From assembly GCA_032068765.1 (NCBI GenBank), contig DAMBHY010000027.1, positions 1 to 11,504 on the forward strand: 11,504 nt of DNA, in the 5' to 3' direction. Below are positions 1 through 6,670 of this stretch, piece after piece. The stretch is from DAMBHY01 sp032068765 (GTDB taxonomy: Bacteria > Bacteroidota > Bacteroidia > Bacteroidales > Dysgonomonadaceae). Below the pieces are notes generated by a model. It had not been told where the DNA came from. It did not search any database and saw nothing but the letters and a program-made list of their open reading frames with translations. The first letter of the stretch is position 1. Every line of letters begins with the position of its first letter. A program made the translations under genes and the position numbers.

Positions 1-18
1 GAAGCCCTTAAAAGCTTC
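1..18. terminator. Possible terminator hairpin after the operon, cut by the window edge
   Basis: GAAGC (1-5) and GCTTC (14-18) form a five-pair stem with an eight-base loop. On the plus strand it is followed by TCTTTT. On the minus strand it lies 26 bases past the last stop and could end the tra transcript, but the bases where a minus-strand T-tract would be are outside the window. The stem may also extend beyond position 1. The call is weak. Confidence 0.3.
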
Positions 19-43
19 TCTTTTCTATATTAATTTTTGTCGG

Positions 44-322
44 TTAGTAGTGATTTTTAATATTGGAATACTCAATTCTCTCCTTGCTGTTTTCGATGAT
101 TTCAGAAATGCTTTTGTCTCGTTCCAAAAAGATGACTTTGAGTTTGGTATTGTTCTCTGTCAGTTGGAAGGTTGCCCTGTTTTTTCCGTTGTCGGCGACA
201 ATGGTATAGCCCTGTAGAAATTTTTGAATATCGTCTGCTTTCAGGTTTTTGGAAAACGATAAGTCTTCGTTGATGATTCCGAATTTTCTAAGGTCTTCGG
301 TTGGTAAATGTTCTGTTTGCAT
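44..322 (-). CDS. Small cytoplasmic protein at the operon end, possibly DUF3945/DUF4099-like
   Basis: A 92-aa protein without a signal peptide or membrane segment. The pattern LPTEDLRKFGI (6-16), FSKNLKADDIQKFLQG (23-38) and then GKNRATFQLTENNTKLKVIF (46-65) resembles the repeated module of DUF3945/DUF4099 proteins common on Bacteroidetes mobile elements, where a short helix-hairpin precedes a beta-hairpin. I am recalling this likeness, not measuring it. The ATG (320-322) lies 35 bases inside the peptidase gene in another frame, so both must be expressed from the same message. Its role is unknown; it could be a DNA-handling or regulatory accessory. It is read as real because of the overlap, same-strand position and protein-like composition. 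Confidence 0.7.
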   Translation of the reverse strand: MQTEHLPTEDLRKFGIINEDLSFSKNLKADDIQKFLQGYTIVADNGKNRATFQLTENNTKLKVIFLERDKSISEIIENSKERIEYSNIKNHY

Positions 323-1148
323 AATATGTAGCGATTAATTGGTTTGCGTTGTTCAGGTCGTTAAGGAAATGCGCAGGATTGATGCTTCTGCCATATTCCT
401 TTACTGCAAAATGCAGGTGAGGCCCGGTAGAGTTTCCGGTGTTTCCGCTTTTCCCGATGATGAAGCCCGCCCTAACTTTTTCTCCTGCCTTGTAATACAT
501 TTGTGAAAGGTGCAGATAGGCGGTTTCAAATCGGTCAAAATGTTTGATTTTGATGTAGTTTCCACCACCTTTGGAATCCCAACCTGACTCGGTAACGATT
601 CCGTCAAGGACGGCGTAAACATTTTCATAGTCGGCTTTCAGATCGATGCCGTTGTGCATTTTTTGCATTCCAAAAATGGGATGAAACCTTGAACCGTAAC
701 CTGAAGTGATGGACAGGTTGTTTTTCAGCGGCATCACGATTTTGGATAAGGATGGCATCCAATCTTTTTCATCAGAAATATCAATTGGTTGCAGTAATTT
801 GCTATTGCTTTTACTATTATCATTTTCACTCCTTAAAATCAGTTGATGTAGGGAATCTTCCAGTTTTTTATAGTGCATCTTCCTGAATTGTTCTGCACCA
901 ATATACTGCTTAATCAATGATTTCAGGGAGTCCAGTTCCGTCCTGATGTCCGATTTTGAATTAAACTTTAATACATCCTTCCAGGATTTTTTGTCTTTTT
1001 TGTCTTTGCTTTCATCCATTTTTTGAATAGGAATGATAGTCTCACTTTTTTGTGGCAAGGTCGGCGTCAGCGTATTAAACTGTGCTGAGAGGCAGTTTCC
1101 CATCAGAAAAAGGATTGGTAAAAGGATTTTAATTATTTTTTGTAGCAT
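288..1148 (-). CDS. Exported M23-family peptidoglycan endopeptidase
   Basis: A 286-aa protein with a signal peptide (1-22, NCLSA|Q), a Lys/Ser/Asp-rich linker (about 30-125, partly coiled coil), and a LytM-type zinc metallopeptidase domain (about 135-262). The catalytic motifs are intact: HNGID (H165, D169 as zinc ligands), YLHLS (H213), SGNTGNSTGPHLHF (H244 and H246), plus the family's GYGSRFHP at 150-157. M23 enzymes cut peptide cross-bridges of murein. In this operon it probably opens the cell wall for the channel, the role of VirB1 or of the lysozyme-like TraQ elsewhere; that is inferred from context. Cys19 is preceded by MGN, not a proper lipobox, so a lipoprotein is unlikely. ATG 1146-1148 is four bases from the coupling-protein stop. 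The 3' end overlaps the next gene by 35 bases. Confidence 0.93.
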   Translation of the reverse strand: MLQKIIKILLPILFLMGNCLSAQFNTLTPTLPQKSETIIPIQKMDESKDKKDKKSWKDVLKFNSKSDIRTELDSLKSLIKQYIGAEQFRKMHYKKLEDSLHQLILRSENDNSKSNSKLLQPIDISDEKDWMPSLSKIVMPLKNNLSITSGYGSRFHPIFGMQKMHNGIDLKADYENVYAVLDGIVTESGWDSKGGGNYIKIKHFDRFETAYLHLSQMYYKAGEKVRAGFIIGKSGNTGNSTGPHLHFAVKEYGRSINPAHFLNDLNNANQLIATYYANRTFTNRRP

Positions 1149-1152
1149 TATT

Positions 1153-3141
1153 TTATTCTTTTGTAAGTTCGTTTACGATGAGTTCCACCTCTTTGTTGAT
1201 TTTTCTGAAATTGGTCATCAGCACGTCATCTTTCCGGTCTTTTCCGGTTTTGTCGGTAAAGGAGTAATAGACGGGCATTTTCACATAGTTCTGTTCCTCT
1301 TGTTTGATGGCTTTTAAATCCAGATTGATTTTTCCGTTTACGGCGGAAGTTTTGTATTCCTCGGTGTCGTTTTCTTCGCCCTGGGCAATCATTCCAACCA
1401 TCTCACCGGTTTTGAGCGCGGCTATCTTTCCGGCAGGAATCATATTGTCCATTTTCTCGTTGATACTCGTGGTGGTTCCCTGTTGTGATATGGATTGGGA
1501 ATAGGATTTCTGCTTGATTTTTCCGAACAGTTTTTCGAGCCAGTCCAAAGTGTTCTTGTCCCTTGCGGAACCCGACAGAATATTCCCGACAATTGCGGAG
1601 ATGGTATCGGCGACTTCCTTTTTATAGAATTGCCGCAGTTGAGGAATTTCCTGAAGCCCGAGTAAAACCGCAACACGGTTGCTTCTTGCCGTTGCTACTA
1701 CATTGTCGATTTTGTGGATATAGATCGTCGGAAATTCATCTGCTATAATTCCTCCCGGCAAATTGTGTTTTGAGTTGATCAATCGTAAAGTCCTGTTCAG
1801 AACCGAGGAATAAAGTGCGGAATTAATATCCTGCGTTCCGGGATCGGATGCCAGAATCAGGATGGACGGATTTTCCCTGTCGGTAATCTTCAGTTCGACT
1901 TCGTCACCCGAAAACACCCAAAAACTTTCCTTGGTCGCCAATCGGGACATAAAAATTTTAAGGGTTCCGATCTGTCCTTCCAACTGATCAAAGGCCTTGT
2001 TGTCATAAGCGGTCTTGAACGGCGATAACAGCGACAAAATTTCTTCATTGGTAAAGAGTGCATCAAAAATTTCCTTATAACTGCGGTTCATAAAAGAAAG
2101 GATATGCGGTAAATCAGAATATTTCCCATTTTCAAGTGTGGCAAAAAAGTAGATGCACGACGAAAGGAAATTGATGGCCGACTGCGTGAAAAACGCATCA
2201 GAACCGCCTCCCGAACTTGAACCGCCTTTTTGAAGCGAGGAAACCATCGATTCAGCCATTTCCTGTGCTTCGGCCAAAGTCTGGATGTACTCTTTTCTAA
2301 ACGGGTTGACTCTTTTGGATTTTTCGACGTCGTTCAGGTTGATGACGTGGAACTGGTGCTGGTAGTCCTTATCCTTACTTTTTTTGAGCAGATAATGGTA
2401 ATAGGCAATCTGCGCCAAATCGGGAAATTTGAAATCATAAATACAAAGACAGAATCCTTTGCCAATCATCTGCCTAATCGCCGGATTGATGACCCCGAAA
2501 GATTTTCCCGAACCGGGCGTTCCTATTACCATTGTTCCCCGAAACGGATTGATATTCATACAGCCTTTTTTGATGGTTTTCTGGAACCTGAACAGATACG
2601 GAATATTGATGCTGGTATCGGTTTCTACGAGTTGCTGGTTTTGGTCGAAACTTTCTTCTTCCACATTCCATCGGTCTTTGCCCATCTTCTGCTGCATGAG
2701 TTTGGAAATGGAATCCGCTCCCATCTGAAGAATCACTGCTCCTAAAAATGACAGCACCGCATACATGATTTGATACAGATTCAGTCCGGGAAGTATTCTT
2801 GGAATTGTTGTACTGCCTGCCTCGTTCTTCCAAATCAGTGAAGAGAAAATCATCAGCAATCCTAAAATCATCGGAATAACAATTTCTGTTGCAATCTTCA
2901 AATCCCTTTTTTTCTTGGCTTTGGTTCCTATGGCTACCAAACCAATCAGAATAAGCGTGGCAAATTTTGCGTGGATGGACGGATAAAAGAAACTCATCTT
3001 TGAAAAGTTCTTCAACAGATTGGAGATCACCGGAATATTGGCATTCATGTAAAACAGCGATGCGCAGTCCAATGCAACCACGGCATAAACCGCCTTCTGA
3101 AGAAATCCGTAAATCTTTATCTGGTGCTGTTGTTCCTGCAT
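1153..3141 (-). CDS. VirD4/TraG-type coupling protein (T4CP; called MobC or TraG in related elements)
   Basis: A 662-aa inner-membrane ATPase that links the relaxosome to the secretion channel. About four hydrophobic segments (roughly 12-32, 58-72, 86-104 and 123-141) are followed by the nucleotide-binding domain: Walker A GTPGSGKS (207-214), Walker B GGIIADEFP (463-471, with D468/E469), and GLQEIPQLRQFY (495-506) with the conserved Gln after the Walker B strand. A Gly/Ser-rich loop (KGGSSSGGGSD, 305-315) precedes a Phe-rich segment, as I recall in Bacteroidetes MobC-type T4CPs. It lies after traN and the coiled-coil gene; in CTnDOT the coupling protein is in a separate mob operon, so this placement is notable. 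ATG 3139-3141 overlaps the previous stop. The stop is four bases from the peptidase gene. Confidence 0.93.
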   Translation of the reverse strand: MQEQQHQIKIYGFLQKAVYAVVALDCASLFYMNANIPVISNLLKNFSKMSFFYPSIHAKFATLILIGLVAIGTKAKKKRDLKIATEIVIPMILGLLMIFSSLIWKNEAGSTTIPRILPGLNLYQIMYAVLSFLGAVILQMGADSISKLMQQKMGKDRWNVEEESFDQNQQLVETDTSINIPYLFRFQKTIKKGCMNINPFRGTMVIGTPGSGKSFGVINPAIRQMIGKGFCLCIYDFKFPDLAQIAYYHYLLKKSKDKDYQHQFHVINLNDVEKSKRVNPFRKEYIQTLAEAQEMAESMVSSLQKGGSSSGGGSDAFFTQSAINFLSSCIYFFATLENGKYSDLPHILSFMNRSYKEIFDALFTNEEILSLLSPFKTAYDNKAFDQLEGQIGTLKIFMSRLATKESFWVFSGDEVELKITDRENPSILILASDPGTQDINSALYSSVLNRTLRLINSKHNLPGGIIADEFPTIYIHKIDNVVATARSNRVAVLLGLQEIPQLRQFYKKEVADTISAIVGNILSGSARDKNTLDWLEKLFGKIKQKSYSQSISQQGTTTSINEKMDNMIPAGKIAALKTGEMVGMIAQGEENDTEEYKTSAVNGKINLDLKAIKQEEQNYVKMPVYYSFTDKTGKDRKDDVLMTNFRKINKEVELIVNELTKE

Positions 3142-3569
3142 TAGGTATAGTTTTGAAAATATTGATTGAGTAAGTGGTGTTCGCGAAGAAGGCTGCTGTG
3201 TAACATCTTCTGTTCTTCAAACAAATGCCCATGCTGTTTTTGCAATTGCACTAGATTTTCATCAATTTGGTTCATGTCATTAATGATTTCTTGTGCTTTT
3301 GTCTCAATTTTTTTTACTACATCAAGCCGGGCTAATTCCTCACAAATTTTTTTTGAAGATTGGCTCTCTTTTCTCAATTCTTCATAAGCTATATTCAGCT
3401 TTTGATTAAGGTTTTGCAGCTCATTATTTTGTTGTTGGCATGCTTTCAGGTGTTCTGATTTATCAAAATTCTTATTAGCAAGTGTTATGAAACAGGTCAA
3501 TATGAAGCCTCCCCAGATCAGGTAAAGTAATCCGTTAACCAGCTGTTCTAGAGTAATCGTAAATTCCAT
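3141..3569 (-). CDS. Membrane-anchored coiled-coil protein of unknown function, coupled to the coupling-protein gene
   Basis: A 142-aa protein with one membrane helix at about residues 10-31 (LVNGLLYLIWGGFILTCFI) followed by about 105 residues of Gln/Glu/Lys/Leu-rich coiled coil (36-140), including ETKAQEIINDMNQIDENL. No enzymatic motif is seen. The last codon overlaps the following coupling-protein start (TAATG, sharing base 3141), so translation is probably coupled. A hand count over 3181-3540 gives 127 G+C in 360 bases (35%), against 63 of 120 (52%) in two rows of the coupling-protein gene (2221-2280 and 2461-2520). It is therefore compositionally unlike its neighbour and may have been acquired separately. 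Position suggests an accessory subunit of the coupling complex or an inner-membrane partner; a surface or entry-exclusion role cannot be excluded. Function is unknown. Confidence 0.8.
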   Translation of the reverse strand: MEFTITLEQLVNGLLYLIWGGFILTCFITLANKNFDKSEHLKACQQQNNELQNLNQKLNIAYEELRKESQSSKKICEELARLDVVKKIETKAQEIINDMNQIDENLVQLQKQHGHLFEEQKMLHSSLLREHHLLNQYFQNYT

Positions 3570-3578
3570 AGTTGCACT

Positions 3579-4448
3579 CTAAAATGTATCTGCTTTCAAA
3601 ATATCGGAATAGTTCACCTTCATTTCAATGGTTCTTCCCGAAAGTTGCTCTTCTATCAGCCGGATCATCATCACTTTACTATTCGGGTAAGTGAATTTTT
3701 TGAAGATATAGATGTTTCGGTAATTCTTTCTGAAACTCTTTTGACCGTTCAACCGAAAAATCGGCGTCAGTTCAATACTCTGGTTGTTCGTTGCCTTGTA
3801 AATCTTTTTATCCTCTATCGAAAATTTTAAATCATCAATGTCGTAACTCAGGTTGGTGTGGTTCTTAAAGGTCAAATCGAGAAATATGTAATTGCTCATC
3901 ACGTAGACGTTGTTGAGTTGCATTGTGAGTTTCAGATTTTTTTGCTCATGGATGGGCTTTTCATCGGTTTTTTTCTGAATAATTTGCATCGCAAACTTTG
4001 CCAGTTCCAGATTTGAAAAAGTCATTTTATTGAACTCAATCGGCTGCATCGCTTCGGGCTGGATATGGATATTGGTGGCGATATTCCTGTTTTCCGGATT
4101 CCTGTAAACGGCTTTGTATTGGGCGATAAAGGATTTTGCAACTACCGTAATGATTCCCACAGTACTTCCATTGGAAAATGAAAATGGTGTTTTTGTTTTC
4201 TCTTTGGAATCGGTTGAAATATTGTCAGTAATCTTAATTCTCGCAATGTTGGTAGTCGGTAAATCTCCCGTCAGTTGCTGTGTCGATAAATCCACATATT
4301 GGATCGGCTCCGGTGAAATAATATGCAGGTTTACATCTTTGGTAATTTCCAATTCGGGTAATTCCGACAGGATTTGTTCCTTTGTTGCAGTTTGAGCCAT
4401 CAAAAAATTGGCAATAAATGCGAATAGTAGTATGAGTGCGTTTTTCAT
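3579..4448 (-). CDS. traN: TraN, VirB9-like outer-membrane-complex protein
   Basis: A 289-aa exported protein whose signal peptide is MKNALILLFAFIANFLMA|Q. The frame is open 16 codons further upstream, but that segment (TKSNLKIQKTHKTQK) is basic, would precede the signal peptide, and overlaps traM; ATG 4446-4448 is the better start. An N-terminal beta domain (about 25-120) includes ISPEPIQYVDLS (44-55), resembling the conserved motif of TraN proteins. A C-terminal beta domain (about 160-289) includes NNVYVMSNYIFLDLTFKNHT (169-188) and ends in GRTIEMKVNY (271-280). This is the layout of VirB9/TrbG proteins, which dock on VirB10 (TraM here) to form the outer ring. No separate VirB7-like lipoprotein is seen nearby. 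The gap to the next gene is nine bases. Confidence 0.88.
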   Translation of the reverse strand: MKNALILLFAFIANFLMAQTATKEQILSELPELEITKDVNLHIISPEPIQYVDLSTQQLTGDLPTTNIARIKITDNISTDSKEKTKTPFSFSNGSTVGIITVVAKSFIAQYKAVYRNPENRNIATNIHIQPEAMQPIEFNKMTFSNLELAKFAMQIIQKKTDEKPIHEQKNLKLTMQLNNVYVMSNYIFLDLTFKNHTNLSYDIDDLKFSIEDKKIYKATNNQSIELTPIFRLNGQKSFRKNYRNIYIFKKFTYPNSKVMMIRLIEEQLSGRTIEMKVNYSDILKADTF

Positions 4449-4458
4449 CTTTTGGGTT

Positions 4459-5649
4459 TTATGGGTTTTTTGAATTTTTAAGTTGCTTTTCGTCAATCAG
4501 AAAAACATAGGAATTGTATTTCAGTTTGGCTTTGTTGGTCTTAATCAGATTGGCGATGGATTTGGATGTGGAGGTAAACAGTTTGCTTCCGAGGCTCGTG
4601 AAGAATCCTGAACCGCCCATATCCATCTGCGTTCCCTGAACGGAATTGCTTCCCATTTCACGAATCATTTCACGGAAGACACTTTGCGGAACATACAGCC
4701 CCTTCATTCCGTCCAAATCATAAATAGAGAGATGGACCGGCAGAATTTCACCTTTGGTGAATACTGAGACAATGGTCAAGTCCACCCGCTGCATTGTAAA
4801 TCCTGAAATCTGACCGTAAAGGATGGAACCTTTTTCAATTTTTCTTTGTCCCACGAAAATGTCCTCCAAAAGCCGAAACCGGATTCTGCTTCCGAGAAAT
4901 CCTTTATTGTCTTCATCGATCACAGCTTTAATAAAACTGTTTTCCTTTTCCTTGTAAAAGGCATTGAAACCGCTGTTAATCCCCGATTTACTGACATTGA
5001 ACGTGGAGTTGAGAAACTCGTCCATTTTTTCCTTGTTGGCTTTCAGTTTCTGTTCTGCCAATAACTTACTCTGGTATTCGGGGTCTCTGGATTTCTCCAA
5101 TGAATCCATTACCAGCATCTGTTCTTTCAGATATTTTACCGGATCAGGCTGAACATTTTGTAGTTTTTCTTTAGGGTTTTCTGAAGCATATTCGTTTTCA
5201 GGTTTTCCGTAGGATTTATCGTTCAACATCCGTATGATATCCGCAGAGCGGTTGTAGTCCTTATCCTCATTTTTTGGATTAAAATAGGATGACGGTTTTC
5301 CTTTTACCGGATTTTGATTCTGTCTTGATGACACCGCCTTTATGGAGTCAATCTTTCTTTTCTGGTCGATGGAAAGTTGATCTTCATAACTCAGCAAACT
5401 GTCCTCCTCCTTGTTCAACCCCCCAAGCATTGTCCTGCTATCATCTTTTTTGAAAAAGGCATCGTAAGCATCATTTTTGGTCATAATGGAATCCTTAGTT
5501 TCTCCAAGAGAAAGGGAGAGTTCTTTTGGCTGGTCTTTTTTAAAGTCTTCCTTCGTGAATTGCGCCCCCACATAGATGAAAAGCAACAGAAACGGAAGCG
5601 CCAACAACGGCAGCACATATTTCTTGTCTTTAAAGTTTATTTTTTTCAT
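4459..5649 (-). CDS. traM: TraM, VirB10-like channel scaffold protein
   Basis: A 396-aa protein with a cytoplasmic basic N-terminus (1-10) and a membrane helix (about 11-30). A long hydrophilic, Asp/Lys/Ser-rich linker (31 to about 215) with predicted helical parts spans the periplasm, and a beta-rich C-terminal domain follows (about 235-396). The C-terminal part shows the TraM/VirB10 pattern: LLEDIFVGQRKIEKGSILYG (260-279), MQRVDLTI (286-293), then IYDLDGMKGLYVPQSVFREM (309-328). A small-residue helical insertion (330-370) would be the membrane-pore antenna of VirB10. It connects the inner and outer membranes and should partner TraN and TraK. The start ATG 5647-5649 is supported by the membrane helix immediately after it. 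The gene ends 10 bases before the TraN start. Confidence 0.92.
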   Translation of the reverse strand: MKKINFKDKKYVLPLLALPFLLLFIYVGAQFTKEDFKKDQPKELSLSLGETKDSIMTKNDAYDAFFKKDDSRTMLGGLNKEEDSLLSYEDQLSIDQKRKIDSIKAVSSRQNQNPVKGKPSSYFNPKNEDKDYNRSADIIRMLNDKSYGKPENEYASENPKEKLQNVQPDPVKYLKEQMLVMDSLEKSRDPEYQSKLLAEQKLKANKEKMDEFLNSTFNVSKSGINSGFNAFYKEKENSFIKAVIDEDNKGFLGSRIRFRLLEDIFVGQRKIEKGSILYGQISGFTMQRVDLTIVSVFTKGEILPVHLSIYDLDGMKGLYVPQSVFREMIREMGSNSVQGTQMDMGGSGFFTSLGSKLFTSTSKSIANLIKTNKAKLKYNSYVFLIDEKQLKNSKNP

Positions 5650-5667
5650 TGAGTTGATATTTTTAAT

Positions 5668-6036
5668 TCAATTGCCTTCTATGCTACCGGCATTTTTTAG
5701 TTTTTGGTATTGGCTGTACAGGTATTCGATTTTGAGACTGTCCTCCTTCCTCAGTTCGTTTCGGTCTCTTTTCAGTCTTAGACCCTTGAGTTCTTCCACG
5801 ATGTTTTCCATTTCCTTATCCCTTTTCGCATTGGAATTTTGGTGGATGGCACTTTTGTTATAAAGCACCGGCGGCTTGATTTTGAACAATGAATCAGACG
5901 GAAAGAAAATCCCTTGGATCAGTGAGCCGACAAACGATACCGATAGAAAAATCATCGAATAGGTGAAAAACTTTTTCGGATGTCTCGCCGCCCTTTCCCA
6001 TGCGGTCTTTGCAGTTTGTTTTATTAAGGCAATCAT
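5668..6036 (-). CDS. traL: Small membrane protein in the TraL position
   Basis: A 122-aa protein with a basic N-terminus (TAWERAARHPKKF, 11-23), one membrane helix at about 24-44, a short Pro/Ser region, and a highly charged helical C-terminal half (about 70-115, rich in K, E, R and L) that may form a coiled coil. It lies between traK and traM, where CTnDOT-like operons carry traL, also a small membrane protein of about 100-120 aa. Its molecular role is not established; it may stabilise the inner-membrane complex. The symbol is assigned by position, size and topology rather than by a diagnostic motif. The ATG (6034-6036) follows the traK stop by 15 bases; the gap to traM is 18 bases, with an A-rich leader. 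Confidence 0.75.
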   Translation of the reverse strand: MIALIKQTAKTAWERAARHPKKFFTYSMIFLSVSFVGSLIQGIFFPSDSLFKIKPPVLYNKSAIHQNSNAKRDKEMENIVEELKGLRLKRDRNELRKEDSLKIEYLYSQYQKLKNAGSIEGN

Positions 6037-6061
6037 TTTTAGTAGGAATTTTTAGTAGGAA
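6036..6061 (-). repeat. 13-bp tandem duplication across the traK stop
   Basis: On the plus strand the unit TTTTTAGTAGGAA occurs twice without a gap (6036-6048 and 6049-6061), followed by a further TTTTT (6062-6066). One copy contains the last codons and stop of traK; the other forms the traK-traL spacer and runs into the traL ATG. Removing one unit would place the traK stop almost against the traL start, as at other junctions of this operon. It looks like a replication-slippage duplication that lengthened the spacer to 15 bases. Confidence 0.9.
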
Positions 6062-6666
6062 TTTTTGGTTTGGTTCGACAGTTCCTCGTTATCAAGGATT
6101 CTCCAGTTTTTGAGCAGGACACCGTGAGGATTGTTGGGGCTTCTTATGATGTCCTCAAAAAAGCCCTCGGTAATAAGTTTCCGGGTGATCACCGCCGATT
6201 TTCTGGTAATCATCTGCTTTCCGTAAAAGGAGAACTTCTTTTGCTCCATATTCAGTGCAACGGAATCGGTATGGATGCTCACCATCGAACTCGAAGCCAC
6301 AATCTGGTTGTAGAATCCTTTTTCTTTGAGGTTGGTGTATTCTTTTTTTCCACTATCGTCAATAAGGTAAAGGGATTTTTGGATATTTTCCTTGATGTAG
6401 GCATCATCGGGAGCGAGCGTGAAAAACAGCCGGTGAAAGAGTTCGATCTGGGCTTTGTATTCCACAGGTCGGTTCAACAGCACATCGGTCTGCTTTGCCA
6501 AAACCGGCACCCCGTTATCCAGAATGTAGATGGACTTTCTGGAATCCTGAATCATCTTGTAGGCGAAAAAGAAACCCGCCAACACGATAATTACTGCAAA
6601 AGCCACCGTTACGAGGGAAACAATTTTGTTGATTTTTATTCTTTGCTCAATGTTTTTGATCAGCAT
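6052..6666 (-). CDS. traK: TraK, VirB8-like inner-membrane T4SS protein
   Basis: A 204-aa bitopic protein with a short cytoplasmic N-terminus (1-14), one membrane helix (about 15-36) and a periplasmic domain. It carries features I know from the Bacteroidetes TraK family: FHRLFFTLAPDDAYI (77-91), the LIDDSG box (101-106) and RSPNNPHGVLLKNWRI (175-190). The length matches the family (about 205 aa). VirB8-type proteins nucleate assembly of the channel in the inner membrane and contact the VirB10, VirB9 and VirB6 counterparts, which are its neighbours here. The ATG at 6664-6666 is four bases from the traJ stop. The last codons and stop lie in a 13-bp tandem duplication (6036-6061), which separates this gene from the next. 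Confidence 0.92.
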   Translation of the reverse strand: MLIKNIEQRIKINKIVSLVTVAFAVIIVLAGFFFAYKMIQDSRKSIYILDNGVPVLAKQTDVLLNRPVEYKAQIELFHRLFFTLAPDDAYIKENIQKSLYLIDDSGKKEYTNLKEKGFYNQIVASSSMVSIHTDSVALNMEQKKFSFYGKQMITRKSAVITRKLITEGFFEDIIRSPNNPHGVLLKNWRILDNEELSNQTKNSY

Positions 6667-6670
6667 TTTT

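Noticed and set aside
1089..1148. Lipoprotein signal in the M23 peptidase (Cys19)
   Set aside because: The residues before Cys are M-G-N; Asn at -1 does not fit a lipobox, and a signal peptidase I site A|Q follows.
2230..2745. Plus-strand open frame of 171 aa across the coupling-protein gene
   Set aside because: Antisense to the Walker A region of the T4CP; composition is that of a mirrored coding frame.
2474..3232. Minus-strand open frame of 252 aa overlapping the T4CP N-terminal region
   Set aside because: Same strand but another frame inside two clearly real genes; Arg/Ser/Asn-rich with no motif.
4449..4496. 16-codon N-terminal extension of TraN
   Set aside because: A basic stretch in front of a standard signal peptide that overlaps traM; the internal ATG at 4446-4448 fits better.
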